The translations under genes were made by a program, and so were the position numbers. Of a stretch of DNA of 64,000 nt, positions 1 to 14,097 are shown in pieces (within the stretch, counting starts at the first letter, position 1; every line of letters begins with the position of its first letter). The stretch is from Epiperipatus broadwayi (taxonomy: Eukaryota > Onychophora > Udeonychophora > Euonychophora > Peripatidae). The notes under the pieces were generated by a model. That model saw only the letters and a list, made by a program, of their open reading frames with translations, was not told the DNA's origin and searched no databases. The DNA lies in assembly GCA_028023455.1 (NCBI GenBank), contig JAQFVV010012441.1:1113911-1177910 (forward strand), in the 5' to 3' direction.

Positions 1-201
1 TGTTAATGAAACAGATAAAAGTTTATCATGCATTAAATTTTGTTTAAATATGAGTGAAGTTCCCAATTAGCTGTAACCGTTATTTAATACAATGTGAATT
101 TAATTTTATGAATTATTTGCTGATACAGATATTTGACCACATTAATGAAACAACATGATTAATGTGACCATTTTCTCAGTTATATTGGCTTTGAGTACAT
201 T
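1..201. other. AT-rich sequence, nothing recognised
   Basis: Plain AT-rich DNA at the window edge. I see no coding signal, RNA gene or repeat structure in it. Confidence 0.5.
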
Positions 202-810
202 CAAAGATCAGCCTTTCAAGCTAATTGTGCATGCGTCTTCTGCGAGTGTTAAATAATAAATGAATACTTCACTCTACAATGCAAGATATAGTATTTATGC
301 AGGAATAAAAGGAATCTCTTATTCCTATGACTCAAATTTTTTTATATGAGCAAATCTGAAGTACTGTTGAGTAAAGTGTGAGAGTAGAATTCTCACTTTA
401 AATTACTATCTATGATGTTGGAATGAATGACTTCGGTGAAATTGTCTAGAATTTACTAAACATCACTGTAAGTGAAACTTAATTATAAGTAAATAAGCAT
501 TTATTTTTATATGACGCTATGCATACACCCCCCAAAGATAAGCCTTTCAAGCTAATTGTGCATGCGTCTTCTGCGAGTGTTAAATAATAAATGAATACTT
601 CACTCTACAATACAAGATATAGTATTTATGCAGAAATAAAAGGAATCTCTTATTCCTATGACTCAAATTCTTTTATATGAGCAAATCTAAAGTACTGTTG
701 AGTAAAGCATGAGAGTAGAATTCTCACTTTAAATTACTATCTATGATGTTGGAATGAATGACATCGGTGAAATTGTCTAGAATTTACTAAACGACACTCT
801 AAGAGAAACT
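202..810. repeat. 278 bp direct repeat pair (202-479 and 533-810)
   Basis: The block at 202-479, starting CAAAGATCAGCCTTTCAAGC, returns at 533-810 in the same orientation at a constant offset of 331 bp, with only scattered substitutions. The 53 bp between the copies is not repeated. No protein is encoded. It is either a local tandem duplication or two copies of an unclassified repeat; the constant offset favours duplication. Confidence 0.85.
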
Positions 811-1554
811 AAAAAGGACAATACTCTTTGAGATGATCTACAATATTGTTTATATAGAATAAAGATTAAGATTCTCCCTCTCTATACATATAATAATTAA
901 CTTAAAACCTTCATTAAACTATCCATTCTTCAAATATGTGAATTAGTTATCTATTTCAAGTATGTTTGTACACACAGAAAAAGAGCAATAAAGTTGAATT
1001 AATAATTCTATGTGTACATGTCTATTTAAAGCAGATATATTAATCTTTAATAGGATTAAAAGTATTTTAGAGCTAGTAATAATCTCTAGCTCAATAAATG
1101 ATTAACATTAATCATTAATCTATTTATCTAAACAGGATAACACCAAAAATATGAGTACAAAAGGTTTGATACTTGCAGATCAAATTGCAACACATATATA
1201 TGTAGAATATTAATAAAATTTGTATAATTTCTGTATAGAATTCACAGCTATTTGGCAACAAAAAAAGACTAAAGTTTAAAACTTTTAAATCATTTGCATG
1301 AATAACTGACTAAAAACTAACTTGGCAAGCAAATGACGCCATTATAGAAGAGTTTTAAGTTCAAACCATCCATTTCTCAGATGACAATCTCTTGGCTAAT
1401 GTAATAACTAGAACATTCTCCTATCTATGCTCATAACTTAAGATTTAAATTTAGACCAGATAAATTTAATAATTTTTTTTCCAGTTTTAAAAGATAAGAT
1501 TTATTTTCTATATTGCCAGAAAATAATTATTTCATAATTGGTTGTAGTCAAGCA
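811..1554. other. AT-rich intergenic sequence
   Basis: No gene, no convincing splice-site-bounded exon and no repeat recognised; short homopolymer and TA tracts only. Confidence 0.45.
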
Positions 1555-1643
1555 TTGGTGATCGAGAGAGCTGCCTTACTAAGCAGTTGTCCCAGGTTAG
1601 TGGGTTCGCTTCCCGGCTGATGTTATGACACATGAAAAAAAAA
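1555..1643 (+). mobile_element. SINE, tRNA-headed (truncated copy)
   Basis: A tRNA-like stretch carries a B-box-like GTGGGTTCGCTTCCC, then the tail GATGTTATGACACATG and an A run. The same tail (ATGCTATGACACATGG plus A run) closes the copies at 36779-36879 and, on the minus strand, 38774-38872. A close relative at 3034-3107 looks like tRNA-Gly. This copy has lost the middle of the tRNA head. The shared tail plus poly(A) marks a SINE family rather than isolated tRNA genes. Confidence 0.7.
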
Positions 1644-1864
1644 TTGGTTGTAAAGGATTAAGTAAATCATTCACAACTAGGATTAAAATAAGAATAAAGA
1701 AAGTAAGACCTTCAACCACAATTACTGAAAAGTCTTATATTAATTTATCCCCCATTAGTCCTAAATTTCCTTATATGTATATTAATAAAAATATGAACTT
1801 TATAAACTACTGATGAGTGAAATATTTAAATATATGTATAGTGTCTATATTAGACTTAATGTAA

Positions 1865-2065
1865 TTATAAAGGACTTGAACTGAGACTTTCAAACTCCTC
1901 ACAGCTATCCAATTCATCTTATACAACTGATACACATGACCACATAATGTAAAAAAGATAACTGATCTTTTATCTTTTTCACATGTGTGTGGTCATGTGT
2001 ATCAGTTATATAAGATGGATTGGATAGCTGTGGGGAATTTGAAAGTCTAATTTAAGTCCCTTATG
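1865..2065. repeat. Fold-back repeat, family A (palindromic pair)
   Basis: Two ~95 bp arms face each other around position 1966. The right arm reads CACATGTGTGTGGTCATGTG, then a stretch with GATGGATTGGATAGCTG, a run like CTTGAAAGTCTGAGTTC and a degenerate B-box-like end. The left arm is its reverse complement. Related copies occur at 11866-12190, 12280-12452 and 18636-18803. The family matches none I can name; the arms may be an inverted SINE pair. Confidence 0.8.
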
Positions 2066-2618
2066 GTGAGTTAAATGAAAGTTAATAACCTCGTTATTGG
2101 TTTTAATACCAAAAGACTTCTAAAAACCGTGATTATGTTTAACTTCTTATCTTGATTTATAGTTTTATTTATTTTATTTATTAAAAAAAGGCAGCAACTT
2201 TTCTGAATTATGTTGTAAAGTTTGACAAATTCGCAATTATACAAGTTGACAGTGACTAAATTTATCAAGTCAGCGTATGCCCATGTGTAAAATAGTAATT
2301 TAGTTTTAAAATAAAAAATTATAATCCCGTAATAGACATCTCAAATAACAGAAAAAACCTATGTAAACAACTATAAAAAATATCAAAACAAGATAAATAC
2401 AAATTTTTATGTTAATTTTGATATTAAATTATTTATACCTTTTAATCAGCTGAGCTAGATTAGAGAATCTTATAAAAACATGTAATATAAAATTAGTAAC
2501 TAAACTATAACTAGGTTCCTTATATATATATATAAAATTAAAATTACAAATTGTATCAAAAAATCTAAGTACCCTAGATATGGTTTTAAAGCTTGACTGT
2601 CTCATTAACTACATCAGA
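2066..2618. other. AT-rich intergenic sequence
   Basis: No gene or clear repeat seen between the family A fold-back and the target duplication of the hAT element. Confidence 0.45.
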
Positions 2619-2626
2619 GTCTAAAC

Positions 2627-3747
2627 CAGAGGTGGGCAACTTTTTCCATCAGCGGGTTGAATAAAATTTTTGCATCATAACGCGGGTTGGAACGGATTGA
2701 ACGATTTAACACACACAAAAAAATCAGAATCTAAAAAATGTTATAATACTTAAATTACCAAATTATCAATGTATTTAAAAATAAAGTAAACACAATATTT
2801 AATGACTTAAATAGGAATCGATTATGGATAGATAGAGCTAGGAACTAGCTTTTGTCACAGCTCTATCTGTATTTTACAAAAGTTTCAGGGTATTTTGTTA
2901 TGTATGCAAACCCATTTTATTTTTTCTACTCAATTTTCATTTGTTCCGGTATTAGTTTATATTTTATGAAATGTTTTGTTGAATAATGCTTTTTTAGATT
3001 ATATTCTTTTTATATATATATATATATGTCAAAGCATTGACCGGGAAGCGATCCCGGGTCAGCTGCTTGGAAGGCAGCTATGCTAACCACTAGGCCACCA
3101 AAGGCTTGACTAGATTATATTTTTTAAAAACGGAAAGTTACAAACCAAACAAATAGCTTTATCATCTATATTTGCTAATAAATATCTGAATGTTCACTGA
3201 AAATGTGGCATAAGGCACCAATTTTTCTTTTCTTTAATTGGCTCATTTTATAGGCTATAAAAAATTAAAAAATTGTAATAATTAAAAAAGGCATAAACTT
3301 ACTTATAAAATATCATGCACCAATATTATTTTTTGCAATAAAAGTTAAACCCAAAGGAACTTCATTCGATTGATGTTACAGTAATAATTAGGAAATAAGA
3401 CTCTGATGCTGAGTAGAACATACAGTACTCTTTAAAAACAGAAATTAACTTTATCTGCTACATGATTCTTTCCATATTTTTATATTTTGTAATATAAAAT
3501 TGATATTTTAGAAGTTATGATAAGTTATGATAACATTTGTAAATTTTATAATCAGTATTTTATATTTTTCATGGCATTAGGATAAAGTTAACGTTATATG
3601 AACATGTGAGTGATAGGCCTAGAGATTGCTGTTTATGGCAAGTGTAGTCAGGTATGGATTTTCTATATTTAGGCATTTATGGAGTGGACCAGATTCAACA
3701 ATGTCAGGGCAGGATATGGCCTGAGGGCCAGCTGTTACCCACTTCTG
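2627..3747. mobile_element. hAT DNA transposon, non-autonomous, with 8 bp target duplication
   Basis: The left end CAGAGGTGGGCAAC (2627-2640) is matched in inverse by GTTACCCACTTCTG (3734-3747). Both ends are flanked by the same 8 bases, GTCTAAAC, at 2619-2626 and 3748-3755. Terminal repeats starting CAG and an 8 bp duplication define the hAT superfamily. The 1.1 kb interior has no transposase frame, so the copy depends on an autonomous relative. A tRNA-Gly-type SINE (3034-3107) is nested inside it, so the SINE is younger. Confidence 0.92.
3034..3107 (-). mobile_element. tRNA-Gly(UCC)-derived SINE, nested in a hAT element
   Basis: On the minus strand this reads as a glycine tRNA-like body. 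The A-box region is TGGCCTAGTGGTTAGCA, the anticodon arm CTGCCTTCCAAGCAG (anticodon UCC) and the B-box region CCGGGATCGCTTCCCGG. The acceptor stem pairs only partly. The 3' end runs into CAATGCTTTGACATAT, matching the ATGCTATGACACATG tail of the other SINEs here. I therefore call a SINE head rather than a functional tRNA gene. Confidence 0.7.
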
Positions 3748-3755
3748 GTCTAAAC

Positions 3756-5689
3756 AAATATAATTCAATAGTCATTGATTTTGCCAGACTCAATAGTCTG
3801 AAATAACCTTAATACTGATCAGATAACTGCATTTAAATATGGAAATATGATGAAATAGAACTTAACTGTTTCACAAAAGTAAGCTGTGATAGTGTTATCA
3901 TATTTGACATTTAGGCAGCACAATGGTACTGCAATTGCTACTTTTGTACATTGTTTTAAAGTGGGTGTATATGTAAAATTATGGTGTGTGGCAGGCTGCA
4001 GTGATTCTTTCTAAGAAGCTTCCATATTTAATATATTAATTTTAAAAAAATTCCAAGAGATGTCAGGAGTATACAGACCTTTATGGACCTTTGTCTGTGG
4101 TTGAGAGCATATTCTATTTCTATGACAAACTTTGAAGGAGGTGATGATTTGTGATTGGCTGATGCTTTAGATTCATTTCCCCTATGGATAAATGCCACAA
4201 AATTGTGATTTTCAGTAATTCTTAATGACTATGATGCAATATTTTTTGTAAAAATCTTATTATTAAACCAAAAACTATGTCAATAGGGGATGAGGTTGTC
4301 TTTGAAAACATTTTATTTTTAAAAAGACAGCTCTTAGAAAGTAAATTACCACAGAAAAACACTGGAGGCTAAAAAAAACATTTTTATACAAACTTGAAGT
4401 GAAATATTTTAATAACAATTAATAATTTATTAACTTTTCATTTTTTTGTTTCTTTGATGATAACTAATTCTAAATATATCATTTTAAAATAAAATAAAAT
4501 TCTACTATCTAATATTTGGTTCTTTTAACTTTTTTTGAATAGATATCCTGAAGCCAATAACAATATTATCCTTTATTACTGATAAGACTTTTCACAATTT
4601 TAGAATATTAATTTTTCATGTTTTAGAATTTTAATTATTAGAAGGCTTAAATATTTACAATATAATCTATAAAAGAAAGTTCTAATATATGTAAAAAAGA
4701 TTTCATTGCACACACAAAAAACAAACAAATATGACAGCATAGTAAAATTATTCATCACTAGAGTCTATTCAAAAATTTGGGAGTCAGGTTGAAACAAATA
4801 AAAGGTAAACTAGACATGAGCTATAAAGCAAATGTGAATTAATATTAAATTGTATAGATATGGGATGTTTGAGTATTAAAATAATGGATGATCCAAACAG
4901 TTTCATTTAGTTGACTAAAATCATACTTTGTTTTAATTTCCACAGTTGGGAGCCAATCCATGAAGCAGAAGTTCATGAATTGCTAATCTACCAATATGTG
5001 ACCCACACTAAACTCCTATTCTAATTTATCAATTTCTCATTTTAATCTTTGATAGTTAGCTGAAATATAAATTTAAGGTTTTTAATTTGTAAAATAAAGT
5101 TTAAAATCATAACAGAATAGATATTATTTATATATGTAATAAATTAATATTATTTTACTTACATCCTCTATAGAAATTTATAAAATGTACATTCTTTTTA
5201 TGGCATTTTTCTCATCAACTATCCCTCTTTATTTGTCATATAACTGCCAATAATTTCTCTAATTTTTTTCTGACTTCTTTTAAATTAGCTGAAATTATTT
5301 CATAATTCTCTGAATTTTTTGAAATCTTTATAGCTTTGATTGCAGCACAGATATACCTCCATATCCATATAATGAACAAATATTTTTAGACATATATACA
5401 ATGGGCATAATAATGATGATGATGAAACATGAACTTGCCAACAAATTTATAATCCTTGCACTTCATGCATAATATAATTTAATCATCAGTTGAGTTTGTC
5501 AACCAAAATTAAAAATCAGCACATAGGAGATCAATATAGAATAGTGTCCCTCAACATAATAAAATTACATGAATCAATAAATAGGAAACAGTCCATTAAT
5601 ATTATAAAATTGACACTCATAGCTTCTAAATATGCTCAGAAGAGAATTAATTTTATTATAGATTTTTAAACTGGATTGACCAAAACATC
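3756..5689. other. AT-rich intergenic sequence
   Basis: No gene, exon or transposon end recognised. Frames are short and stop-rich on both strands. Confidence 0.4.
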
Positions 5690-6830
5690 ATGGCTTTTTT
5701 TCAATAGACTATATTACAAAATGGAAAATGGCTAACCAATGGCCCTGCCAATAAGTGGAATCATATTTAGCATTTCCCTCAATAACATTGAAACTGACGT
5801 TCTCCCCAAATACATCGAAAACACACCTAATATAATATAGACAAGATACATCAATGAAGTCTTCATATGTGCCCCAGAGCAGCAAATTAACAAAATTAAA
5901 TCTGAACTATAAACTAAATCTTTATTAGTATGGACAATAAAACAAGAAGACAAGCAAAAATGAATAAAATACCTCAACATACATTTAAAGTGGTAGAAGT
6001 CTCAATTAAATTATAAAATGGTTATCAAACCAATTGAAATTTGAGGTTATATACATCTAGATTCCATCATATTCAAAAACACACAAATTTGCTTGCCTAA
6101 CTGCATTTGTTCATATAAACCTTTATTTATGCAAACTAGATGGTGACTGAAAGAAGAACACAGAGAAATACATAACTGACTTTTGCAATGTGGGGTTAAA
6201 ATACAGAACATTAACTAACATCAACAACAAATTCTATAATAAAAATCAAAGTAAATCCTTCAATTGTTAAACAGCCATGGATACTGCTTTCATATATCCC
6301 ACAAATAGCCAGAAATATAACCAAAATCAATTTGGAATCACATTGAGTAAGCTTTTGTACTCCTTCTTCAATAAATAGACTAATAAACAATTCTAAAAAC
6401 CAACTCCTGACAGAAAAACATCCTACAGAGTCTACAAGATTGCATGCACTTAAGCTGGATGCAATGCTGCCTACTGTCTACTATGGAGAATCATGCACTA
6501 GGCTCACCACAAAGTTACCACAGCACCAAAAAGGCTAGAAGCAGAAGCAACCAGAATACCAATCCATATTCCTTGAATACTAAATTACTTGATTCTGCAT
6601 TTGAGCCCATAGAAGCCAGCATAACATATTGAAAGAAACAATGCCAAGTGCTAAATGTAAGATGCATGGCACATTGCCAATGATTCCAACTCCACTAACA
6701 AAAATAAATTCCATTTCCCTTTCTTGAAAAAGTGAGCTATTTAATCCACTGAAATCATTTTGAATAAATTTAAATAAACTTACACTACATTTACATATAC
6801 CACTCCTCCTACCTACCATTCAGTGTGATG
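5690..6830 (+). pseudogene. Decayed Penelope-like element: reverse transcriptase and GIY-YIG remnants
   Basis: With stops and frameshifts bridged, the plus strand reads as the 3' half of a PLE protein. Near 5737-5900 it gives LPISGIIFSISLNNIE, then DVLPKYIENTPNII, a TAG stop, RYINEVF where the RYVDD-type catalytic motif belongs, and ICAPEQQINKIKS. This matches the PLE reverse transcriptase core, with the catalytic aspartates lost. Further on, LLSYIPQIARNITKI resembles the conserved linker. Near 6450-6550 a degraded GIY-YIG segment reads YYGESCTRLTTKL. PLEs retrotranspose using these two domains. Several stops and the damaged RT motif make this copy dead. Confidence 0.7.
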
Positions 6831-7269
6831 AATATGATACCAAGAGGGCATTGAATTCACTAAGCTCAATTAAAAATATGTAAATACTAAGCTTTTCTTG
6901 TCATAGCGTCCCAGCACTAGAAATTTAATTTAATAAAAATATAATTTTCAATTGTTTATGAATGGGCTTTTTAGTGAAATTATTACCATGACTATCTGCC
7001 AGTCCATGTTCTAAAGTTCGAGTTTGAACAATGCAAGCCTGAAAATTTTCTTTGTGCATAGGGTTTTTCTTTCAGTAATTTGATTTGCAAACAATTTAGC
7101 TCATCATCCAATATTGGTTGGAATATGGGTATTTAGCTATTATTAGCTAGAGAATAACGATGTCCAGTTTCAATCTAGATTAGGCAAATGTGAACTTCAA
7201 TGCTGACTAAAAAAGACAAAAATATAATTAATTGTATTATCAGACTTCATCTCTAATGGAAAAGTTATA
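6831..7269. other. AT-rich intergenic sequence
   Basis: Nothing recognised between the PLE relic and the Tigger-like element. Confidence 0.4.
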
Positions 7270-8587
7270 TACCTTTACCCCACTTAACGATTGGCTACTT
7301 GGCGATATTTCACAATAGCGATCATCATCAATTTGTACCCATTGCTTCGATTTACAATCAATTATTCACTATAACAATGGGGAAATTTTTTTAAAAAAAT
7401 TTTTTTTTGGCAGCCATCTTGAATTTTGCATCACTGATAACATTAGAGAATAGGTATTTTAAATTCATTTTACCCAAAAGCAAAAGTACATTACTGTAAT
7501 ATGTATACATATAATGACTTTGCTGTAATTGTATAGCACATACAATATTTTATTCATAAACCACAATGTTAGTGCTGCATTCAGTATTTTGAATATAGAA
7601 TGTATAAACTTAAAATATATATAATTACTGAATAAGTGTTGAATGTCTTTAGAAAAATTAAACTTTATTTAAATATAATGTACAGTACTTGGATTATTTA
7701 AATAAAGTTTAATTTTTCTAGACATTCAACACTTATATTAGATGATGAAAACAGTATAACTAAAAGACCATGATCAAAACCTTTCATGAGAACACTAAAT
7801 ACGAATATTAAATTGCATGTGTGTGTTCCTTAATTAGTACACCCAAGTGGTTTCAAATCAAAAGAAAAACATTTTAAAAAAAGTTTAAAAAGGAAAACAG
7901 ATTGCATTTAAAATAAGTGTTAATGAATAATCTTTCTACATGAACAGGGGGGGGGGGCGGAAGGCCCATTACATTACTAAAAATATACAGTAAGAAAAAT
8001 AAACTTAGCTATATTTTAGAAAATTAGAACAGATTTTTTTTTACTTTTAATGTAAGTTGATTTTTTTTTTCTAAAGTTGACTGATTTACTATACGCATTA
8101 AGCCTTTTGTTACTCTGGAGTACAGTAATAAGTCTTTATGTTCAATTAAATAATTTATAATTAAACATTGTTTTTTAATTTGAATAATTTCACATAAGTA
8201 AGTACTGTAATACAAATTGAAAAAAAATGCACTTCACTATGGATTTTTTTTTTCATTACGATGAAAAACTTCTGCAGAAGAATATAAAAACTCTTAAATT
8301 CAAATTTAGTTTCACTTTCTCTTTCTTTTTGCTGTACTGTACTTTTTAAACAGTGAAAATATGCACTTCCCCCCCTAGTGATATAAAACTTCTCTTTTTA
8401 GATACCATATTTAGTCATAATCAAGAAAATCTTTGAGCTTGGAAACCAATATGGATATTTTACGTCGACTGGAACCGACCAATTTTTTCCCCATAGACCC
8501 CCATTACAAATACGTATTCTGATTTTCTTGCTTGCTTAACGATGAGTTTTGGAGGACCTATTGCCATCACTAAGCGGGGTAAAGGTG
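7270..8587. mobile_element. Tigger/mariner-like DNA transposon, non-autonomous
   Basis: The left end reads ACCTTTACCCCACTTAACGA just after a TA. The right end, reversed, reads CACCTTTACCCCGCTTAGTG next to TA (8588-8589). TA flanks and ~20 bp inverted ends fit the Tc1/mariner-pogo group. No intact transposase frame is present. The interior has a second strong palindrome at about 7636-7737 (arms of ~45 bp around a TTTAAATATAATG core), which could be an internal fold or a nested MITE. Confidence 0.75.
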
Positions 8588-10830
<2,243 letters not shown>

Positions 10831-11865
10831 TAAAGTGAAGATATTCATAAGTGAAAGATGTGAAAACATTTAGAATTTATCTATGATCTCTGAAATATTC
10901 ATAAACAACTTTTGTTTTCCTGGAAGATGATAAAGTTCAACCGAAATGTCAGTATAATGTTACATTAATAATAAGTAAATGACCAATCTGTATCAGATTT
11001 ACGTTTATGCAGATATATATACATGAGAATGTGTATAACATACAAATAGGTATATGTACATATTATATACTGTATATATACATAAAACAATTAACATGCC
11101 GGAATTTTTTTAACCGATTTTTTTCTGCATATTTGATTAATTAAATAAGCAGATATAGAAATTGATAATACAGAAATAATGAAAAAAGACAAATGGTCTT
11201 AGCAAAAGTAATAATGTTTACTTCAAGGTGTATATCATATTAGATTTAAATAAGTACATAAAAAAATAATTTTAGCCTAAAAGTAATAAGATATGGAATA
11301 TCTATGTGTCAAAATAAAAATGATCAGACATTATAGTTTAAAAAGTTCTTGTAAAAATGTATAGTTGTTGCGGCGTTTTTTTTTTAAAGAAATGAACTGA
11401 ATTTAATAAGAATTGGGAATTTGTTGAAACAAAATTTTTAACTTAATTAATTTTATTTTTTGCGTAGTGCGTATAATCTTACTGTCTTAATTAAAGCATA
11501 TCATTTATAAGAAAAAAAAAAGCAATAATATTACCATTGATATATGAGATGACATATAGAGAGTTTGTGACCAGTGTTGAAACAATAGAACAGTCACATA
11601 ATACAGCCATTATGAAATGTTGATAGAGTTTAGCCTTGTAACAGCTACAAAAAGACTAGATTATAATCTAAAATATATGTAATACTGAAGATGAATCAGT
11701 TTATTTCAAGTTGGATAATGAATAACGATATTTAATTTTCAATTGCACACCTATTTTTCATTTATTTATAATATTATGGTTTCAATAGTCTTAATCTAAT
11801 AAGTTTTTAGAAACTATATATTTAATATTTAAATACAAATATACTTTATATGCCCGGAGTTTAGA
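10831..11865. other. AT-rich intergenic sequence
   Basis: No gene, exon or recognised transposon. Confidence 0.4.
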
Positions 11866-12190
11866 TGTAATTATAGGAGATTTGAACCCAGACTTTCAAG
11901 TTCCTTTCAGCTATCCAATTTATTTCATACAATGGATAGACATGACCACACACACGTGAAAAAGATAAATGATCTCCAAAATATGCACTCATCAATTGGT
12001 CCAGATCACTGACTATATATATATATATGTGGGAGATGATGATTTGGATCAACTGATGAGGGCTGGTTCAGCATGAAATACTTATATTGGAGATTTTTTT
12101 TTTACATGTGTGTGGTCATGTGTATCAGTTATATGAGATAGATTGGATAGCTGAAGGTAGCTTGAAAGTCTGAGTTCAAATCCCTTTTAA
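11866..12190. repeat. Fold-back repeat, family A, long-loop copy
   Basis: Left arm (~11866-11975) and right arm (~12095-12190) are reverse complements of the family A unit. The right arm carries ACATGTGTGTGGTCATGTGT and ends in GAGTTCAAATCCCTTTTA, a B-box-like tRNA promoter motif. Compared with the copy at 1865-2065, a second module (GATTTGGATCAACTGATGAG and its inverse) sits in the loop. Confidence 0.8.
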
Positions 12191-12279
12191 TTAAACTACA
12201 TATTTATATATTTTTATTACTAAAATAATTATGATGGTCTATACATATAGCAAAGTACACACACACCCATATATATATA

Positions 12280-12452
12280 TATATGGGCGATGATAATCTG
12301 GATCAACTAATGAGTGCTGGTTCAGCACGAATACATATATTGATGATTATTTATCTTTTCTACATGTATGTGGTCATGTATATCAGTAGTATGAGATAGT
12401 GTGGATAGTTGAAGGATTCTTGAACGTCTGTGTTCAAATCCTCTATATTTAT
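12280..12452 (+). repeat. Family A repeat, single arm
   Basis: One arm with the same order of modules as 12035-12190: GATAATCTGGATCAACTAATG, GTGCTGGTTCAGCACG, GATTATTTATCTTTTC, a GTGGTCATGTATATCAGTAG stretch, then a CTGTGTTCAAATCCTC end. The unit can therefore exist without its inverted partner, as expected of a SINE-like element. Confidence 0.75.
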
Positions 12453-12727
12453 AACAAAATACATGTAATCAATGCACAAAACAAAAAAAATACATGCTAT
12501 AAAGAATAGTCAAGTGCACTTCCGGTGAAATATATCGGAATTCAAATAACTGTTACAAATTGAGGGGAAAAAACTTATTAATTAATAATTTTTTTAAAAT
12601 TTTGGAACAATTGATTGCCACGAATCTGATTCACTGTGCTGAAAATAGCTAGCTGTTAATGTTTTTTAATATATATATATACTCGGCTTTATGTGCATTT
12701 TGTTATTAAGTACAGAATTTATCGTAA

Positions 12728-12802
12728 AAGGTTGCCTTGACAACAGGTTGAGATTATTGATGTTATTGATATTGTTTAAGTATTGACTGATTTTAATGAG
12801 AA
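12728..12802 (+). repeat. Family C repeat, single arm
   Basis: The stretch beginning GGTTGCCTTGACAACAGGTT and ending GTATTGACTGATTTTAATGA matches one arm of the palindrome at 56750-56936 and the single arm at 56990-57072. Unclassified. Confidence 0.7.
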
Positions 12803-13926
12803 TTTAATATATATACTTGAGTTTGTACAATTTCCAAATGAAAAATTATTTGATAAGCTTAACATATTTTTAATAAAAATTAATAAATAATCGAATGACT
12901 TTATGCTAGGAATTTAGTAAAATTCAATTGCTAGGAGGGAAAAACGAGTTATGGATTCTAAGCTTCAGGGCCTGCTACTCTACCATTGCATCAAACCATG
13001 CATTGCATGCTTATAATGCAGAGTAATATATTCATGGATTAAATTTAATGTAAATGATTGTTAATTCTCTAGAAAGGAGACTATATATATATTACTATAA
13101 TTTGATTTACGAGTACCAAACTTCCTGCACTCACATTTTTTGCACCATTAGTTTTAAATATATGCATGAATATTTATCAATAATCATTTTTAGGTTAGAG
13201 GTTATCGTGCTATACTTAGCTTAAATATAAACTTTAAATCTCTTTAAAGATTACCTGTTTTTTTAAAAAAATTAATACTCCAACTTCATCTTTCCTATTC
13301 CATATGTCTAATCATTTTTAGATAGGCTTAAAATTTCTATTCCACTACAAATTCTTGAAACATGAATAAAGCCACCTGAAAAAGGTAAATAATCTTCAAG
13401 ATGCATTTCATGCTTCGTCAATCTGTCCACGTCATAATCTCTTATACATATCTTCCTCATTTGTTCAGAATTATTTACTGCAATTTGATTTACAAAAGCC
13501 AAATATTCTACAGTCACAGCTTTAATAACTATCACTAATTATTTATTAGCCAAGAAATCATCATATCCTATTGTAACGATATATAAATATGTCGTTACAT
13601 TAATTTAAAATAAAAACTTAAAAGTTCGCAAATAAAAGGAAAAAACTAAACGCTAAAATTAAAATGTTTGTTAAACATATATATATATATATTCGCACAG
13701 ATGCTAAACTTTAAAAATATTTTTTTCATAAACAAAAAAAAAAAAAGGTATTTGAACGTATTTTTTTTAATAAAAAAATACAAGATTGAAATATAAAAAT
13801 ATTTTAATAAAAAAATAACGTAAGTTAAAATAAAAACAGGTATTAATTAATTCCTGTAATCTGTAAATGGAAATGATTGTTTATTAATTATCTAAAAGCT
13901 GTGTAATAAAAAAGTCAGATGAAAAG
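12803..13926. other. Intergenic sequence with a diverged family A copy (minus)
   Basis: About 13340-13440 resembles, on the minus strand, the family A module (GAAGCATGAAATGCATCTTG then GATTATTTACCTTTTTCA). A 75-codon open frame across it is explained by that repeat and is not called as a gene. Otherwise AT-rich and empty. Confidence 0.45.
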
Positions 13927-14039
13927 TTAGTTAAGAGAAGAAAGAGATTTTAGCTTGACCAGTGGAAGCAAATAAAGGCCCGGACCATAACGAAAAAACA
14001 GAACAGTGACGTTTTTGTTCATGGAATCCATAGGAGGAC

Positions 14040-14097
14040 TATAAAAAGAAAAAAATATTGAGTTCCAGTCAGTTTTTCCAACTTGATTTTGGTGAGT
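14040..14097 (+). promoter_or_regulatory. Candidate core promoter and 21-base leader exon
   Basis: TATAAAAAG at 14040-14048 lies 31 bases before an initiator-like TCAGTT (A at 14071). That spacing is canonical for a TATA/Inr promoter. A consensus splice donor, TTTTG|GTGAGT, follows with its GT at 14092-14093. If used, this gives a leader exon of 14071-14091 that could splice to the acceptor at 23478-23479. The block is less AT-rich than its surroundings. It could instead be the promoter of an LTR retroelement or of an unrecognised transcript; a 50-codon frame starting at 14109 also lies here. Confidence 0.35.

Noticed and set aside
3034-3107. A functional tRNA-Gly(UCC) gene
   Set aside because: The acceptor stem pairs poorly and the 3' end continues into the shared SINE tail.
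13308-13535. 75-codon minus-strand frame
   Set aside because: It overlaps a diverged copy of fold-back family A and has no domain or splice context.
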